From: Terrimonas_A sp051954695 | Lineage (GTDB): Bacteria > Bacteroidota > Bacteroidia > Chitinophagales > Chitinophagaceae | Direction of reading: 5' to 3' | Length of the DNA stretch: 64,000 nt | Assembly: GCA_051954695.1 (NCBI GenBank) | Contig: JBQCHL010000018.1 | Coordinates: 124,001 to 188,000 of the forward strand | In this document: positions 27,265 to 35,470 of the stretch, one piece after another | Position numbering within the stretch: the stretch's first letter is position 1 | Layout of the letters: each line of letters begins with the position of its first letter | Notes under the pieces: generated by a model | Database searches by the model: none | Told to the model about the DNA's origin: nothing | Seen by the model: the letters and a program-made list of their open reading frames with translations, nothing else | Program-made: the position numbers and the translations under genes

Positions 27265-28545
27265 TTAATTCACAGTGATCTTTAATCCGGCAGCCAACTG
27301 CTCCGCCAGGTTATGTACATAGTCGGTAAAATATGCTTCGTCCTTAAACTGCTCATTGCTGAGTTCCCAGGCTGTCACGGCGTAATAGGTAACAGGCTGG
27401 TTATTCTTTATTTTCAGCTTTGCAAGAAATGTAGTGGAAAGCTTTCCCTGTTTGGGTGCTTCCATATAACCGAGATAATCTTCTCTTGGTAAAATAAGCG
27501 CCAGGCCCAACCACCAGGTTTTATTGACCGATTGCTGATCGTGTGTGAGCAAGGCGACCCATTTATCGTTGATGAAAATCTCTTTCAATGGCTTGGTGGT
27601 ATTGGAATTAACGAGACCGACCACCAGTGTTTCGTCGCCAGTGAGATTTTGCAGGCTGACGGTATTCTGAAAAGCATACATTCCCGGCCATATGCTGGTA
27701 TTCATTGTTGCATAATAATCCCGGTTAAGCACCTTCCAGTTGCGGTAATCAAATTCCATCAGCGAGTGAACAGGACCATTGGAAACCACATTGAAGATGG
27801 TGGTGTCTACATTGTTTAAGGAATCCTGTTCCGTTACACCCAACCGGGCAAGACTGTCTTTTATCAGTAATGACACGCCGCCAATACCAACAGAATTACC
27901 TACAGCGAGGATATCGGTGCCCCAGTCTTTCATATCGCTGTAGTTGTTTTCTGTATGGCCATCTTTTCCAATGCCAATACTGTCTGATGTTATGTATGAA
28001 ACCTTTTTACCAAAAACATCGATCGAATTCCTTCCATCGAGATAAAGTCTGAAACCTACCTTATCATTTTCCCAGGTAGGGCCATCAGTTTGATAATGCT
28101 GGTATCCGATCACGCCAGGCAATTGATCTGCATAGAATGTATCGCTGATGGCAGGCTCAACACGGCTATCCATGGTTTGACGGACACCAAAGCGTATATG
28201 ACTTCGTGCATCAAGCTTGATGGGAGCATCGGCCCAGCTCAATTGAAATTTCCTTTCCTCCTCAGGTTTGAAATCTGCGACAAAGAACAGTTGGTCCCAT
28301 TTTCCGTCGCGGTCAATATCATCCAACTGTGCTGCTATAGTGTCGCCGGCACTGGTAGTTACCAGCGGAAACCGGTTTTCCTGTGAAATATTCGCAAGCG
28401 TTTGCCGGTTGATGATAACTGGCTTATCATTCAATGACACGGCGGAAGCGTTGGTAACGGTTATCGTATTTGTTGGGCTGTTGTTTGTGTTGCAGGAAAT
28501 AAATCCGGCAAGTAATAAACAACCCGGGATCAGTTTTCTATTCAT
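27265..28545 (-). CDS. DUF4861-type lipoprotein
   Basis: Predicted surface or periplasmic lipoprotein of 426 residues. The N-terminus MNRKLIPGCLLLAGFISC is a type II signal peptide with the lipidated Cys at residue 18. The rest is beta-rich, with YLDGRNSIDVFGKKV, KDWGTDILAVGNSVGIGG and TWWLGLALILPREDYLGYMEAP; this layout matches the DUF4861 family as I remember it, proteins found beside GH105 enzymes and lyases in Bacteroidota uronate loci. No experimentally known function is assumed. It might be a lyase, a hydrolase or a binding protein. It sits 12 bp upstream of GH105. Confidence 0.7.
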   Translation of the reverse strand: MNRKLIPGCLLLAGFISCNTNNSPTNTITVTNASAVSLNDKPVIINRQTLANISQENRFPLVTTSAGDTIAAQLDDIDRDGKWDQLFFVADFKPEEERKFQLSWADAPIKLDARSHIRFGVRQTMDSRVEPAISDTFYADQLPGVIGYQHYQTDGPTWENDKVGFRLYLDGRNSIDVFGKKVSYITSDSIGIGKDGHTENNYSDMKDWGTDILAVGNSVGIGGVSLLIKDSLARLGVTEQDSLNNVDTTIFNVVSNGPVHSLMEFDYRNWKVLNRDYYATMNTSIWPGMYAFQNTVSLQNLTGDETLVVGLVNSNTTKPLKEIFINDKWVALLTHDQQSVNKTWWLGLALILPREDYLGYMEAPKQGKLSTTFLAKLKIKNNQPVTYYAVTAWELSNEQFKDEAYFTDYVHNLAEQLAAGLKITVN

Positions 28546-28582
28546 TTCAAATTGATAAAATAACAGGATCGGGTTTTAAAAC

Positions 28583-30355
28583 TTAACTGAATTTCAATGT
28601 GTGCTTAAATGGCGTGTTACCTGTGAGGTAAACATACATGCCTTTCGTACGCAAGCTGCCGAAGTGCGTGCTATAGCGTTCACCTTCAAGTCCGCGGATC
28701 ATCCTCACATTGCCGGTGCCTGGGCCAAAATTGATTTTATCGCCACCGAACTCATAGCTGCCTTCACCACTGGTAAGAAAGCTGTTCTCATTTTCGCCTG
28801 CAGTTACTCCATTGAGTTTGCCACCTTCATTGAAACACAACTCGATGGTAACGGATACACCTTCGGGGCCTGTTACTTCAAAGTCAAGTTGATCGCTTCC
28901 ATTGTTTTCAGTGAGGGTCACTTTTGTCTCCAGCGTTTTCACATTGCTTACAGGACGATTGGAGAAATCCATCTTGTTCCAGAAGCGGTCATCGATGCTG
29001 GGCGATAAAGCATAGTCTCCGTCTTTCTTGCGTTTATCCTTTGGTAATGGCTGATAATATGGCGCTGAAAGTTTCCGGTAAAGCACATACTTGTTGCCTT
29101 CTTTTTTCATTCCATCGCTATAGAAATAACCCATGCTGAAGAATGAGGAAGAGAGACGCATATATTTGAGAATGGCTTTTCCTTTGCGGTACGCAAAGAA
29201 GTTAGGGCTATTGGAACGGCCCGATGCAATGATGGTAGGAAGGTCTGGCCCTCCAAAGAAAGTTGTAGTTGTATCATTGCGGCGGATGCGGAGCAAACTG
29301 GAAGTGGTGAACAATTTTTCAAAGCTAAGCGGCAATGCAGCTGATGCTGGCAGTTGCTGCTGCAATACCGGATTTTCCAGGAAATCATAGATCGTGTTGC
29401 CTACGATTTCTTTGTCGAAGCCCGGCAGCGTTTCTATAAAGCGGGCAACGGCAGCAAACATGCCATTGTTAAGTTTGATGGCCAGATAGCGGTAATGCAG
29501 GTAGAATGCCATGATGTTTTTGGATGACCATTGGTCCTGGCGGCGCGAGTCGTTAACAGCGAGGTTGCCATCGGGGTCCATATAATAATAGGCCATTTCA
29601 AGGTTCTTCTTTGCATAATCAAACATGGCCGGTTTATTGAGCAGGCGTCCCAGCGTGATCATGGAATTGTTCTCCACATTTGCATAGTTCTGGCTTCTCT
29701 CGGGATAATGACCATCCTTGTCCTGGAATATGCCTTCGCCCAGCCAGTCATCAATACGATTGAGATAACGCTTGTCGGGATATAATTCATTCAGTCTTGC
29801 CAGCACCCCACACACGGCAAAGCGATGGTTGGGCGTGTGCACACCACCGGTAATTAAAGCTTCACCGGCTTTGCGGATAAACTTTTTTACTTCACTGTTG
29901 ATCTTGCTCATGGCGGGTGAATTATCCTTTGCCAGGATATAAGCGCCTGCTGTGAGAGACTCCATCATGAAAGCTGTATCCGGAGGAGATTCAAGATTGC
30001 CGGCATTCAAAGTGCCATCTTCCGATTGGTGCTCCAGCATGGTTGTTGTAAGCCTTTCCAATGGTGCAGCCAGCCTTGCATCATGATAATATTTGGATGA
30101 TGGGCTTGAGTAAGCTGAGGCCAGGTAAGCAAACTCATAACCCAATGCCCGGCCAGTACCTACTTTCTGCGTCTGGAGAATAGCGCTTACTTTCTCATCA
30201 TTGGCTGCAATAAGGTTGTTCATGAAATCTGTATCAATACTGCCCTGGTTGTTTTGGGCGGCTGAGAGAAAGGGGCTTCCAAATTGGGCGAGTGCGACGA
30301 AGGCACCGGCTTTCATGGATGTTTTCAGGAATTCATTACGGTTAATATTTTTCAT
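28583..30355 (-). CDS. Heparinase-like (alpha/alpha)-toroid plus beta-sandwich protein, candidate polysaccharide lyase
   Basis: Exported protein of 590 residues, not firmly assignable. The N-terminus NRNEFLKTSMKAGAFVALAQFG resembles a Tat signal but has a single Arg in place of RR. Residues about 40-330 are helical with repeated aromatic/Asn motifs (HRFAVCGVLARLNELYP, YPERSQNYANVENNSMITLG, YYYMDPDGNLAVNDSRRQDQ), as in the toroid of heparinase II/III-type lyases. Residues about 340-590 are beta-rich, with the SSLLRIRRNDTTTTFFGG segment. A lyase is the natural partner of the GH105 two genes downstream, and families acting on 4-substituted GlcA (for example PL27 rhamnose-glucuronate lyases) are candidates. 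It lies 48 bp after susD. A hydrolase of the same fold cannot be excluded. Confidence 0.55.
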   Translation of the reverse strand: MKNINRNEFLKTSMKAGAFVALAQFGSPFLSAAQNNQGSIDTDFMNNLIAANDEKVSAILQTQKVGTGRALGYEFAYLASAYSSPSSKYYHDARLAAPLERLTTTMLEHQSEDGTLNAGNLESPPDTAFMMESLTAGAYILAKDNSPAMSKINSEVKKFIRKAGEALITGGVHTPNHRFAVCGVLARLNELYPDKRYLNRIDDWLGEGIFQDKDGHYPERSQNYANVENNSMITLGRLLNKPAMFDYAKKNLEMAYYYMDPDGNLAVNDSRRQDQWSSKNIMAFYLHYRYLAIKLNNGMFAAVARFIETLPGFDKEIVGNTIYDFLENPVLQQQLPASAALPLSFEKLFTTSSLLRIRRNDTTTTFFGGPDLPTIIASGRSNSPNFFAYRKGKAILKYMRLSSSFFSMGYFYSDGMKKEGNKYVLYRKLSAPYYQPLPKDKRKKDGDYALSPSIDDRFWNKMDFSNRPVSNVKTLETKVTLTENNGSDQLDFEVTGPEGVSVTIELCFNEGGKLNGVTAGENENSFLTSGEGSYEFGGDKINFGPGTGNVRMIRGLEGERYSTHFGSLRTKGMYVYLTGNTPFKHTLKFS

Positions 30356-30403
30356 ATAAAGAGTATTACGTTTTTATCAGATCATTTGATGAAATGTCGA
30401 GGG

Positions 30404-32020
30404 TTATTGATAGCCTTCGTTTTGGACCAGCAATGGATTCAATACAAAAGCACTTGTCGGGATCGGGAATATCCTGCGATAAGGTTCTGCATTGGTTTTG
30501 AATCCCCATGATCCTTCATATTTTCCAAAGCGGATCATGTCGTTGCGGTGCCATGTTTCTGAAACAAACTCACGCGCTCTTTCTGCATACAGATAGTCCA
30601 GAGTTACGGATGAAAGCGGGGCAGAAGTTGTCCGTTCAGCACGCAGCATATTGGCGAGTGATAATGCAGTATGCCCAAGTGTGGGAGTGCCACCGCGAAG
30701 AATGGCTTCCGATTTCATCAATATGATATCTGAAAACCGGAAGATGGGCATATCGTTATTCTGGTTCCGGGAAATGGAAGTGCTGTCGGGGTAGAATTTA
30801 TTGTTCCGGTATCCCATATTCCATCCGATCTCGTCATTGCCCACATCGAAGGTGGCTACGCTTTGGCGCAACACAATATCCGGGGTGAGGTTTACATGAA
30901 AGCTGTAAGGAGCAGAACCGTCTGCACCAGTATAAGTTTGATCATATCCTTTCTTCGTAGTGGTCACGATCACAGGCGTTCCATCATGATAATATTGCAG
31001 ACCCGTAAGCCATTGACCATTGCGGACATCATTGGGGTCATCAAAGTGCGCATAGAATTCAGGAAGTGTGCTCTCGGGTCCTTCAGTAGTATAAGGCAAT
31101 GAGTATTTCTTTCTCATCGATCTTGGTATATCATACCGCGCACGATACATCATACCGTTTGTGCCTGGTGCTGGTAACGCAGAAGGATCGTAAGGAATAG
31201 TAAAAATGAATTCCTTCATCTGCGGGCCATTGTTGGGATAGAACATGCGCAGGTAGCTGCTCCTGGGTTCCAGGTTATACCTGCCTGATTGGATAATACT
31301 GTCGCAGGCGGCTATGCAATCATTGTAGCGGGCTGTGCCGGTATAATATTCAGCATTCACATACATTTTAGCCAGCAATGCAAAAGCCATGTATTTATTG
31401 GCGCGGCCATAGGTAGCTGTTCCAACAACAGGGCTAAGGTAGGGAAGGGCTGATTTCACTTCGCTTTCAATAAAGTTGAAAACCTCTGTGCGTGGTACAT
31501 TTGCCCTTGGTTTGAAATCGCCATACACGGTATCGAGCGGTAAATTGCCAAACAGGTCCATCATCATGAAATAGCCTAAAGCCCTTACCGTTTTCAATTC
31601 ACTCAGGTTGGCTGCTTTGGAAGCGCCTTCCGGCATGGTTTGCCTCAGGATGGATATAGCCTGGTTGCTGGTGCCGATCAGTCTTGATAAATAGCTCCAG
31701 CTTGCTCCGGTGAAACCATGGTCCCTTGTCCAGTCATGATAATGCAGCATACGGTAGTTCTGGTTGTCGAACCAGTTGCCACCACGCGCAGGCATGATCG
31801 CTTCATCACTACTTAATGTTTGCTCAAACCAGTAGGAGATCGCAAAGTCATGCCTTAATGCAGTGTAAGCAGGTCCCATAGCCTGTACATACTGGGCTTC
31901 GTTCTGAGGAAAAACATTTGGTGTCAGTTCCGTGGTAATAGGAACTTCTACCTTGTGGCAGGAAGCCATTGCGCTCAACAGGAGCGTGGGTGCCACTATA
32001 TAGTTCATGATTTTTTTCAT
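30404..32020 (-). CDS. SusD/RagB-type glycan-binding lipoprotein
   Basis: Outer-membrane surface lipoprotein of 538 residues that binds the target oligosaccharide and caps the SusC channel. The start is ATG 32020 (MKKIMNY); a TTG six bases upstream is less likely. The lipobox LLSAMASC puts the lipidated Cys near residue 21. SusD features include the TPR-like helical part (GTSNQAISILRQTMPEGASK, LKTVRALGYFMMMDLFGNLP) and the C-terminal YLYAERAREFVSETWHRNDMIRFGKYEG with FPIPTSAFVLNP, the usual family ending. It pairs with susC 28 bp upstream. The ligand cannot be read from sequence. Confidence 0.94.
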   Translation of the reverse strand: MKKIMNYIVAPTLLLSAMASCHKVEVPITTELTPNVFPQNEAQYVQAMGPAYTALRHDFAISYWFEQTLSSDEAIMPARGGNWFDNQNYRMLHYHDWTRDHGFTGASWSYLSRLIGTSNQAISILRQTMPEGASKAANLSELKTVRALGYFMMMDLFGNLPLDTVYGDFKPRANVPRTEVFNFIESEVKSALPYLSPVVGTATYGRANKYMAFALLAKMYVNAEYYTGTARYNDCIAACDSIIQSGRYNLEPRSSYLRMFYPNNGPQMKEFIFTIPYDPSALPAPGTNGMMYRARYDIPRSMRKKYSLPYTTEGPESTLPEFYAHFDDPNDVRNGQWLTGLQYYHDGTPVIVTTTKKGYDQTYTGADGSAPYSFHVNLTPDIVLRQSVATFDVGNDEIGWNMGYRNNKFYPDSTSISRNQNNDMPIFRFSDIILMKSEAILRGGTPTLGHTALSLANMLRAERTTSAPLSSVTLDYLYAERAREFVSETWHRNDMIRFGKYEGSWGFKTNAEPYRRIFPIPTSAFVLNPLLVQNEGYQ

Positions 32021-32048
32021 ACACAAAAATTTGTTCGCAGTAATTAGT

Positions 32049-35009
32049 TTAGAACGACACGTTCACGCCGAGAAGAAAAGTCCGTGTGCGTGGATAGAAA
32101 TTGTTATTGTCATAACCTGGTGCCAGGCCTCCCTGGCTGATCTCAGGATCGATACCAGTGTAGTTGGTGATCACGAACAGGTTGTTGCCGGAAACATATA
32201 CACGCAGTGATTTAATATACTGACCAAGCCCGCGGAAATTATAAGCCAGCGTTGCATTGTCAAGGCGTACATAGTTGCCGCTTTCAATAAAGCGTGAAGA
32301 GTATTTGAACACGTTAACATCCGTGATCGGTTCTCCTGCCGCGTCGCTGAGGATATTGCTGTATTGTGCGGTGCTTGGGCGGAAGAGGTCTGCACGGGTC
32401 GCATTAAAGATCTTGTTGCCAAAGCTTCCTCTCAAAAAGAAGTTCAGATCAAAATTGCCATAGCGGAAGGAGTTGGACCATCCTGCCAGGAGTTTGGGTT
32501 GCGGACTTCCGAGGTATCTGTAATCTGTACCGATCAGCGGAGTGATAGTAAGCACGCCTTTCTGATTATAATACTGTGAAATACCATTTTCATTTTTGCC
32601 TGCATATTCCAGTGTGAAGAACTGCCCCAGTGGTTTGCCTGATTTCAGGATCTGGATAGTGCTTCCTGTTTGACCCTGTCCATTGGGGCCGGTAATGCGA
32701 ACAGAGTCGCCACCTGCGAATAATGGATTGGTAAGACTGGTGATCTCATTACGGTTGTGTGCGAGGTTGATGCTGGTAGTCCATTTGAAACGGCTGGTGT
32801 TAACAGGGCTTGCGCTCAGGCTCAACTCGATGCCTTTATTGTTCATACTTCCTCCGTTGGCAGTGATGCGTCCTGTAGGAATAAGCGCAGGGTTAACATT
32901 ATAAGCATAGATCATGCCTTTGGTATTCTTGTCATACACTTCAAGCGTACCGCTGAGTTTTCCTTTCCATAAAGAGAAGTCCAAACCGATATTGGTCATG
33001 CTGGTCCTTTCCCATTCCAGGTCAGGATTGTCTCCCTGGATGGGGCCATAAGCTGCGAGTTGTGTACCGTTGTTGTAGAAAGTGCCCAGGCTGCCCGACA
33101 TGATCTGGGCAGTGTAAGCATTAAAGCCGGTTGAATTACCTGTTACACCATAGCTGGCTCTCAGTTTAAGATCAGAGAACAAAGACTGATCAGCCATGAA
33201 ATTTTCCTGGATCAGTCTCCATGAAGCACCAACGGAAGGGAAATAACCCCATTTATTGTTGGCGCCAAATACAGAACTGCCGTCTCTGCGCACAGAAGCC
33301 TGCAGCATGTATTTATTTTTAAAGCTATAATTCACCCGGGCGAAATCGGAGATCAACCGCACTTCCTGGTAAATACCATCAGCCCCGAAATTAACACGGA
33401 AGGGAGCGATCGCATAGGGATTACTTAAGGCGAGATTGTTATAACCTAAATTGTCTGAAGGGAAATTGGTGCTGGTGGTCTGGAAACCTTCACCAATGAT
33501 ATTTTGCTGCCAGGAATAACCAAGCACTGCATTGATATTGTGTTCGCCAAAGCGTTTATTCCAGGTGAAGAACGTTTCAAGCACTTTCGCTGTATTCTGG
33601 TAAGAGTTCCTCAATGCAAGCCCGTTGGTCCCGAAATTCGCAAGAGCACTGTACTTAGAGAAATACGAATTGTAATATTCTCCATGGAGCATATTGGAAT
33701 TCTGGTAAGAAATATTCAGGTCATAGGTCAATCCCCAGGGAAGTTTGACATTGGTATTGAAACTGCCGATCAGGTTATTGGTCTTGGTATTATCCTGTGA
33801 TTGCTCAATCATAGCAACAGGATTATAGGAATTCACTGTGGCAAAGTTTTCAAAATAAGTGCCGTCATCATTTTTTATAGGCGATACAGGCAGATAGCGG
33901 ATCATTTGTGTCAGCACTGTATTGAGGTAAGGGACATTATTGGCAACGGCATGGGAGTTGTTAAGCATGAGGCTGAACTTCACCTTATCATTAATTGCAT
34001 ATTGCTCCAATGCAAGGCGCACGATCACTTTTTCCAGATCACTGAAGCGCATGATGCCTTCTTTCTTCGCATAGTTGATGCTGGCATTATAAATGGTCTT
34101 GTCTGATCCGCCGCTGATGGAAAGATTCTGATTGTGTGATACAGCCGACTCGCGCTGCACTTCTTTCTGCCAATCAGTATTGGCGCCTTTATCGTCAGCA
34201 GGAGTGAAGGCCTGTCCATTGGCCGTCAGAAGATTCCTGAGCTGATCAGAGTTCATCATTTCAAGCCGTTTGGAAACTTTTTCAAGACCCACATAACCGG
34301 AGTAAGAAATAGTAGCCTGTCCTTTTCTTCCTTTTTTAGTAGTGACCATGATCACGCCGTTGGCAGCGCGATTACCATAGATGGCAGTGGCGGCAGCATC
34401 TTTCAATACGTCGAAAGTGGCGATATCATCCGGGGCGAGAATCGAAATATCTGCACCGGGAACACCATCGATCACATAGAAAGGAGATTGCGAGCTGTTG
34501 AGGGTGGATGCACCGCGAAGGATCACAGCAGCAGGAGCATTGGGATTGCCGCTGGCTGTTATGTTAAGCCCTGCAACCTTGCCCTGCAGCAATTGTGCAG
34601 GATCAACAATAGCGCCGCGGTTGAATTCGTCGGGTTTGACGGTGGTAATGGCACTTGTCAGTTGTTTCCTGTTCTGGTTGCCATAACCGATCACTACCAC
34701 ATCACTGAGAACGGTAGCAGTATCAGCCAGTGATACATTGATCACAGACTGATCGCCGACATTGACTTCTTCAGCCCTGAAGTTGACTGAACTAAAAACC
34801 AGTACAGCAGTACCGGCAGGTAAGGAGATGGAGTAGCTGCCCTGTTCGTTGGTGACAGTAGCATTGCTCGTTCCTTTTTGTGTAACTGTTACACCGGGAA
34901 GGGATGTTCCGCCGGTAGAAGTTACTTTTCCCGTAACGGTGCGGTTTTGTGCCCATACACCGAGGAAGGGGAAGATCATTAATAGAAGCAAACAGATTTT
35001 ACTTTTCAT
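32049..35009 (-). CDS. SusC/RagA-type TonB-dependent transporter
   Basis: Outer-membrane importer of 986 residues for oligosaccharides, energised by TonB. The signal peptide (KICLLLLMIFPFLGVWAQ) is followed by a carboxypeptidase-regulatory-like domain (about 22-95), then the TonB box/plug start LSDVVVIGYGNQNRKQLTSAI and LLQGKVAGLNITASGNPNAP, the plug signature APDDIATFDVLKDAAATAIYG and RAANGVIMVTTKKG. The 22-strand barrel ends in GVNVSF with C-terminal Phe, the outer-membrane assembly signal. No STN domain is present, so anti-sigma signalling is not expected. It is the first gene of the 14-gene operon, and its 5' region is shared with the divergent GH95 gene. Confidence 0.95.
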   Translation of the reverse strand: MKSKICLLLLMIFPFLGVWAQNRTVTGKVTSTGGTSLPGVTVTQKGTSNATVTNEQGSYSISLPAGTAVLVFSSVNFRAEEVNVGDQSVINVSLADTATVLSDVVVIGYGNQNRKQLTSAITTVKPDEFNRGAIVDPAQLLQGKVAGLNITASGNPNAPAAVILRGASTLNSSQSPFYVIDGVPGADISILAPDDIATFDVLKDAAATAIYGNRAANGVIMVTTKKGRKGQATISYSGYVGLEKVSKRLEMMNSDQLRNLLTANGQAFTPADDKGANTDWQKEVQRESAVSHNQNLSISGGSDKTIYNASINYAKKEGIMRFSDLEKVIVRLALEQYAINDKVKFSLMLNNSHAVANNVPYLNTVLTQMIRYLPVSPIKNDDGTYFENFATVNSYNPVAMIEQSQDNTKTNNLIGSFNTNVKLPWGLTYDLNISYQNSNMLHGEYYNSYFSKYSALANFGTNGLALRNSYQNTAKVLETFFTWNKRFGEHNINAVLGYSWQQNIIGEGFQTTSTNFPSDNLGYNNLALSNPYAIAPFRVNFGADGIYQEVRLISDFARVNYSFKNKYMLQASVRRDGSSVFGANNKWGYFPSVGASWRLIQENFMADQSLFSDLKLRASYGVTGNSTGFNAYTAQIMSGSLGTFYNNGTQLAAYGPIQGDNPDLEWERTSMTNIGLDFSLWKGKLSGTLEVYDKNTKGMIYAYNVNPALIPTGRITANGGSMNNKGIELSLSASPVNTSRFKWTTSINLAHNRNEITSLTNPLFAGGDSVRITGPNGQGQTGSTIQILKSGKPLGQFFTLEYAGKNENGISQYYNQKGVLTITPLIGTDYRYLGSPQPKLLAGWSNSFRYGNFDLNFFLRGSFGNKIFNATRADLFRPSTAQYSNILSDAAGEPITDVNVFKYSSRFIESGNYVRLDNATLAYNFRGLGQYIKSLRVYVSGNNLFVITNYTGIDPEISQGGLAPGYDNNNFYPRTRTFLLGVNVSF

Positions 35010-35470
35010 ACGACAATCGTCAGTTTGGATGAAAGATGTTTTTTAACCTGGCAAGGCGGTTAAAGAACCGCTGACCGGTAAGGGCAAGCCAGGGCGCGCG
35101 GGCAATTGTTACCCGTGTGAATAGACAGGAAAGGAATAATGATTTCTGTAGGAAAGGTTGCTTTCTCTTATGATACGGTCGAGGGAGAAACTAAAAAGCT
35201 GCGATGTTTTAACCGGTGTCGGTTTGTACCAGGTAAGGAGAAAAAACAGGCCTGGTCAAAACCGGGAATGAAATGAACTGTTGACATAACAATCGTTTTG
35301 GTAATGACTTCGATATGGCTTAGTGAAACGTTTGAGTATAACGTTTTACTAACGGAAAGTTAGGGCCATTTTTTTACAATCCAAATTTTTTTTTCTTTTT
35401 TTTGTCATGCCGTTCCGGGCCATCAAAAAGTTCTTTCCCGGCTTTACTCATTCATCATTATTTTACCTGC
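35010..35470. promoter_or_regulatory. Intergenic control region between susC and GH95
   Basis: This 461-bp region has no credible gene; an in-frame TTG at 35402 would extend GH95 with a sequence that is not a signal peptide. It holds a perfect GCGGTT-AAAG-AACCGC hairpin (35056-35071) in the susC leader, a LacI-type AAACGTTT palindrome (35326-35333) followed by AACGTT (35340-35345), and a homopolymer T tract just before 35401. The susC leader may be 300 bp or more, long for a Bacteroidota PUL, but no promoter matched the TTTG/TAnnTTTG consensus convincingly. Confidence 0.55.
35324..35345. promoter_or_regulatory. Candidate LacI-family operator
   Basis: TGAAACGTTTGA contains the CG-centred palindrome AAACGTTT typical of LacI-family operators, and a second CG-centred AACGTT follows with centres 13 bp apart. 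It lies about 315 bp before susC and 126 bp before GH95. The only LacI protein in the window is encoded in the same operon (16437-17513), so autogenous control of the operon is the simplest reading; binding is unproven. Confidence 0.45.

Noticed and set aside
28583..30355. Functional Tat signal on the heparinase-like protein
   Set aside because: The motif has one Arg (NRNEFLK) instead of the twin pair, so Sec export or no Tat export is equally likely.
35402..35470. TTG-initiated 23-residue extension of GH95
   Set aside because: The extension is not a signal peptide and the ATG at 35471 gives a normal one.
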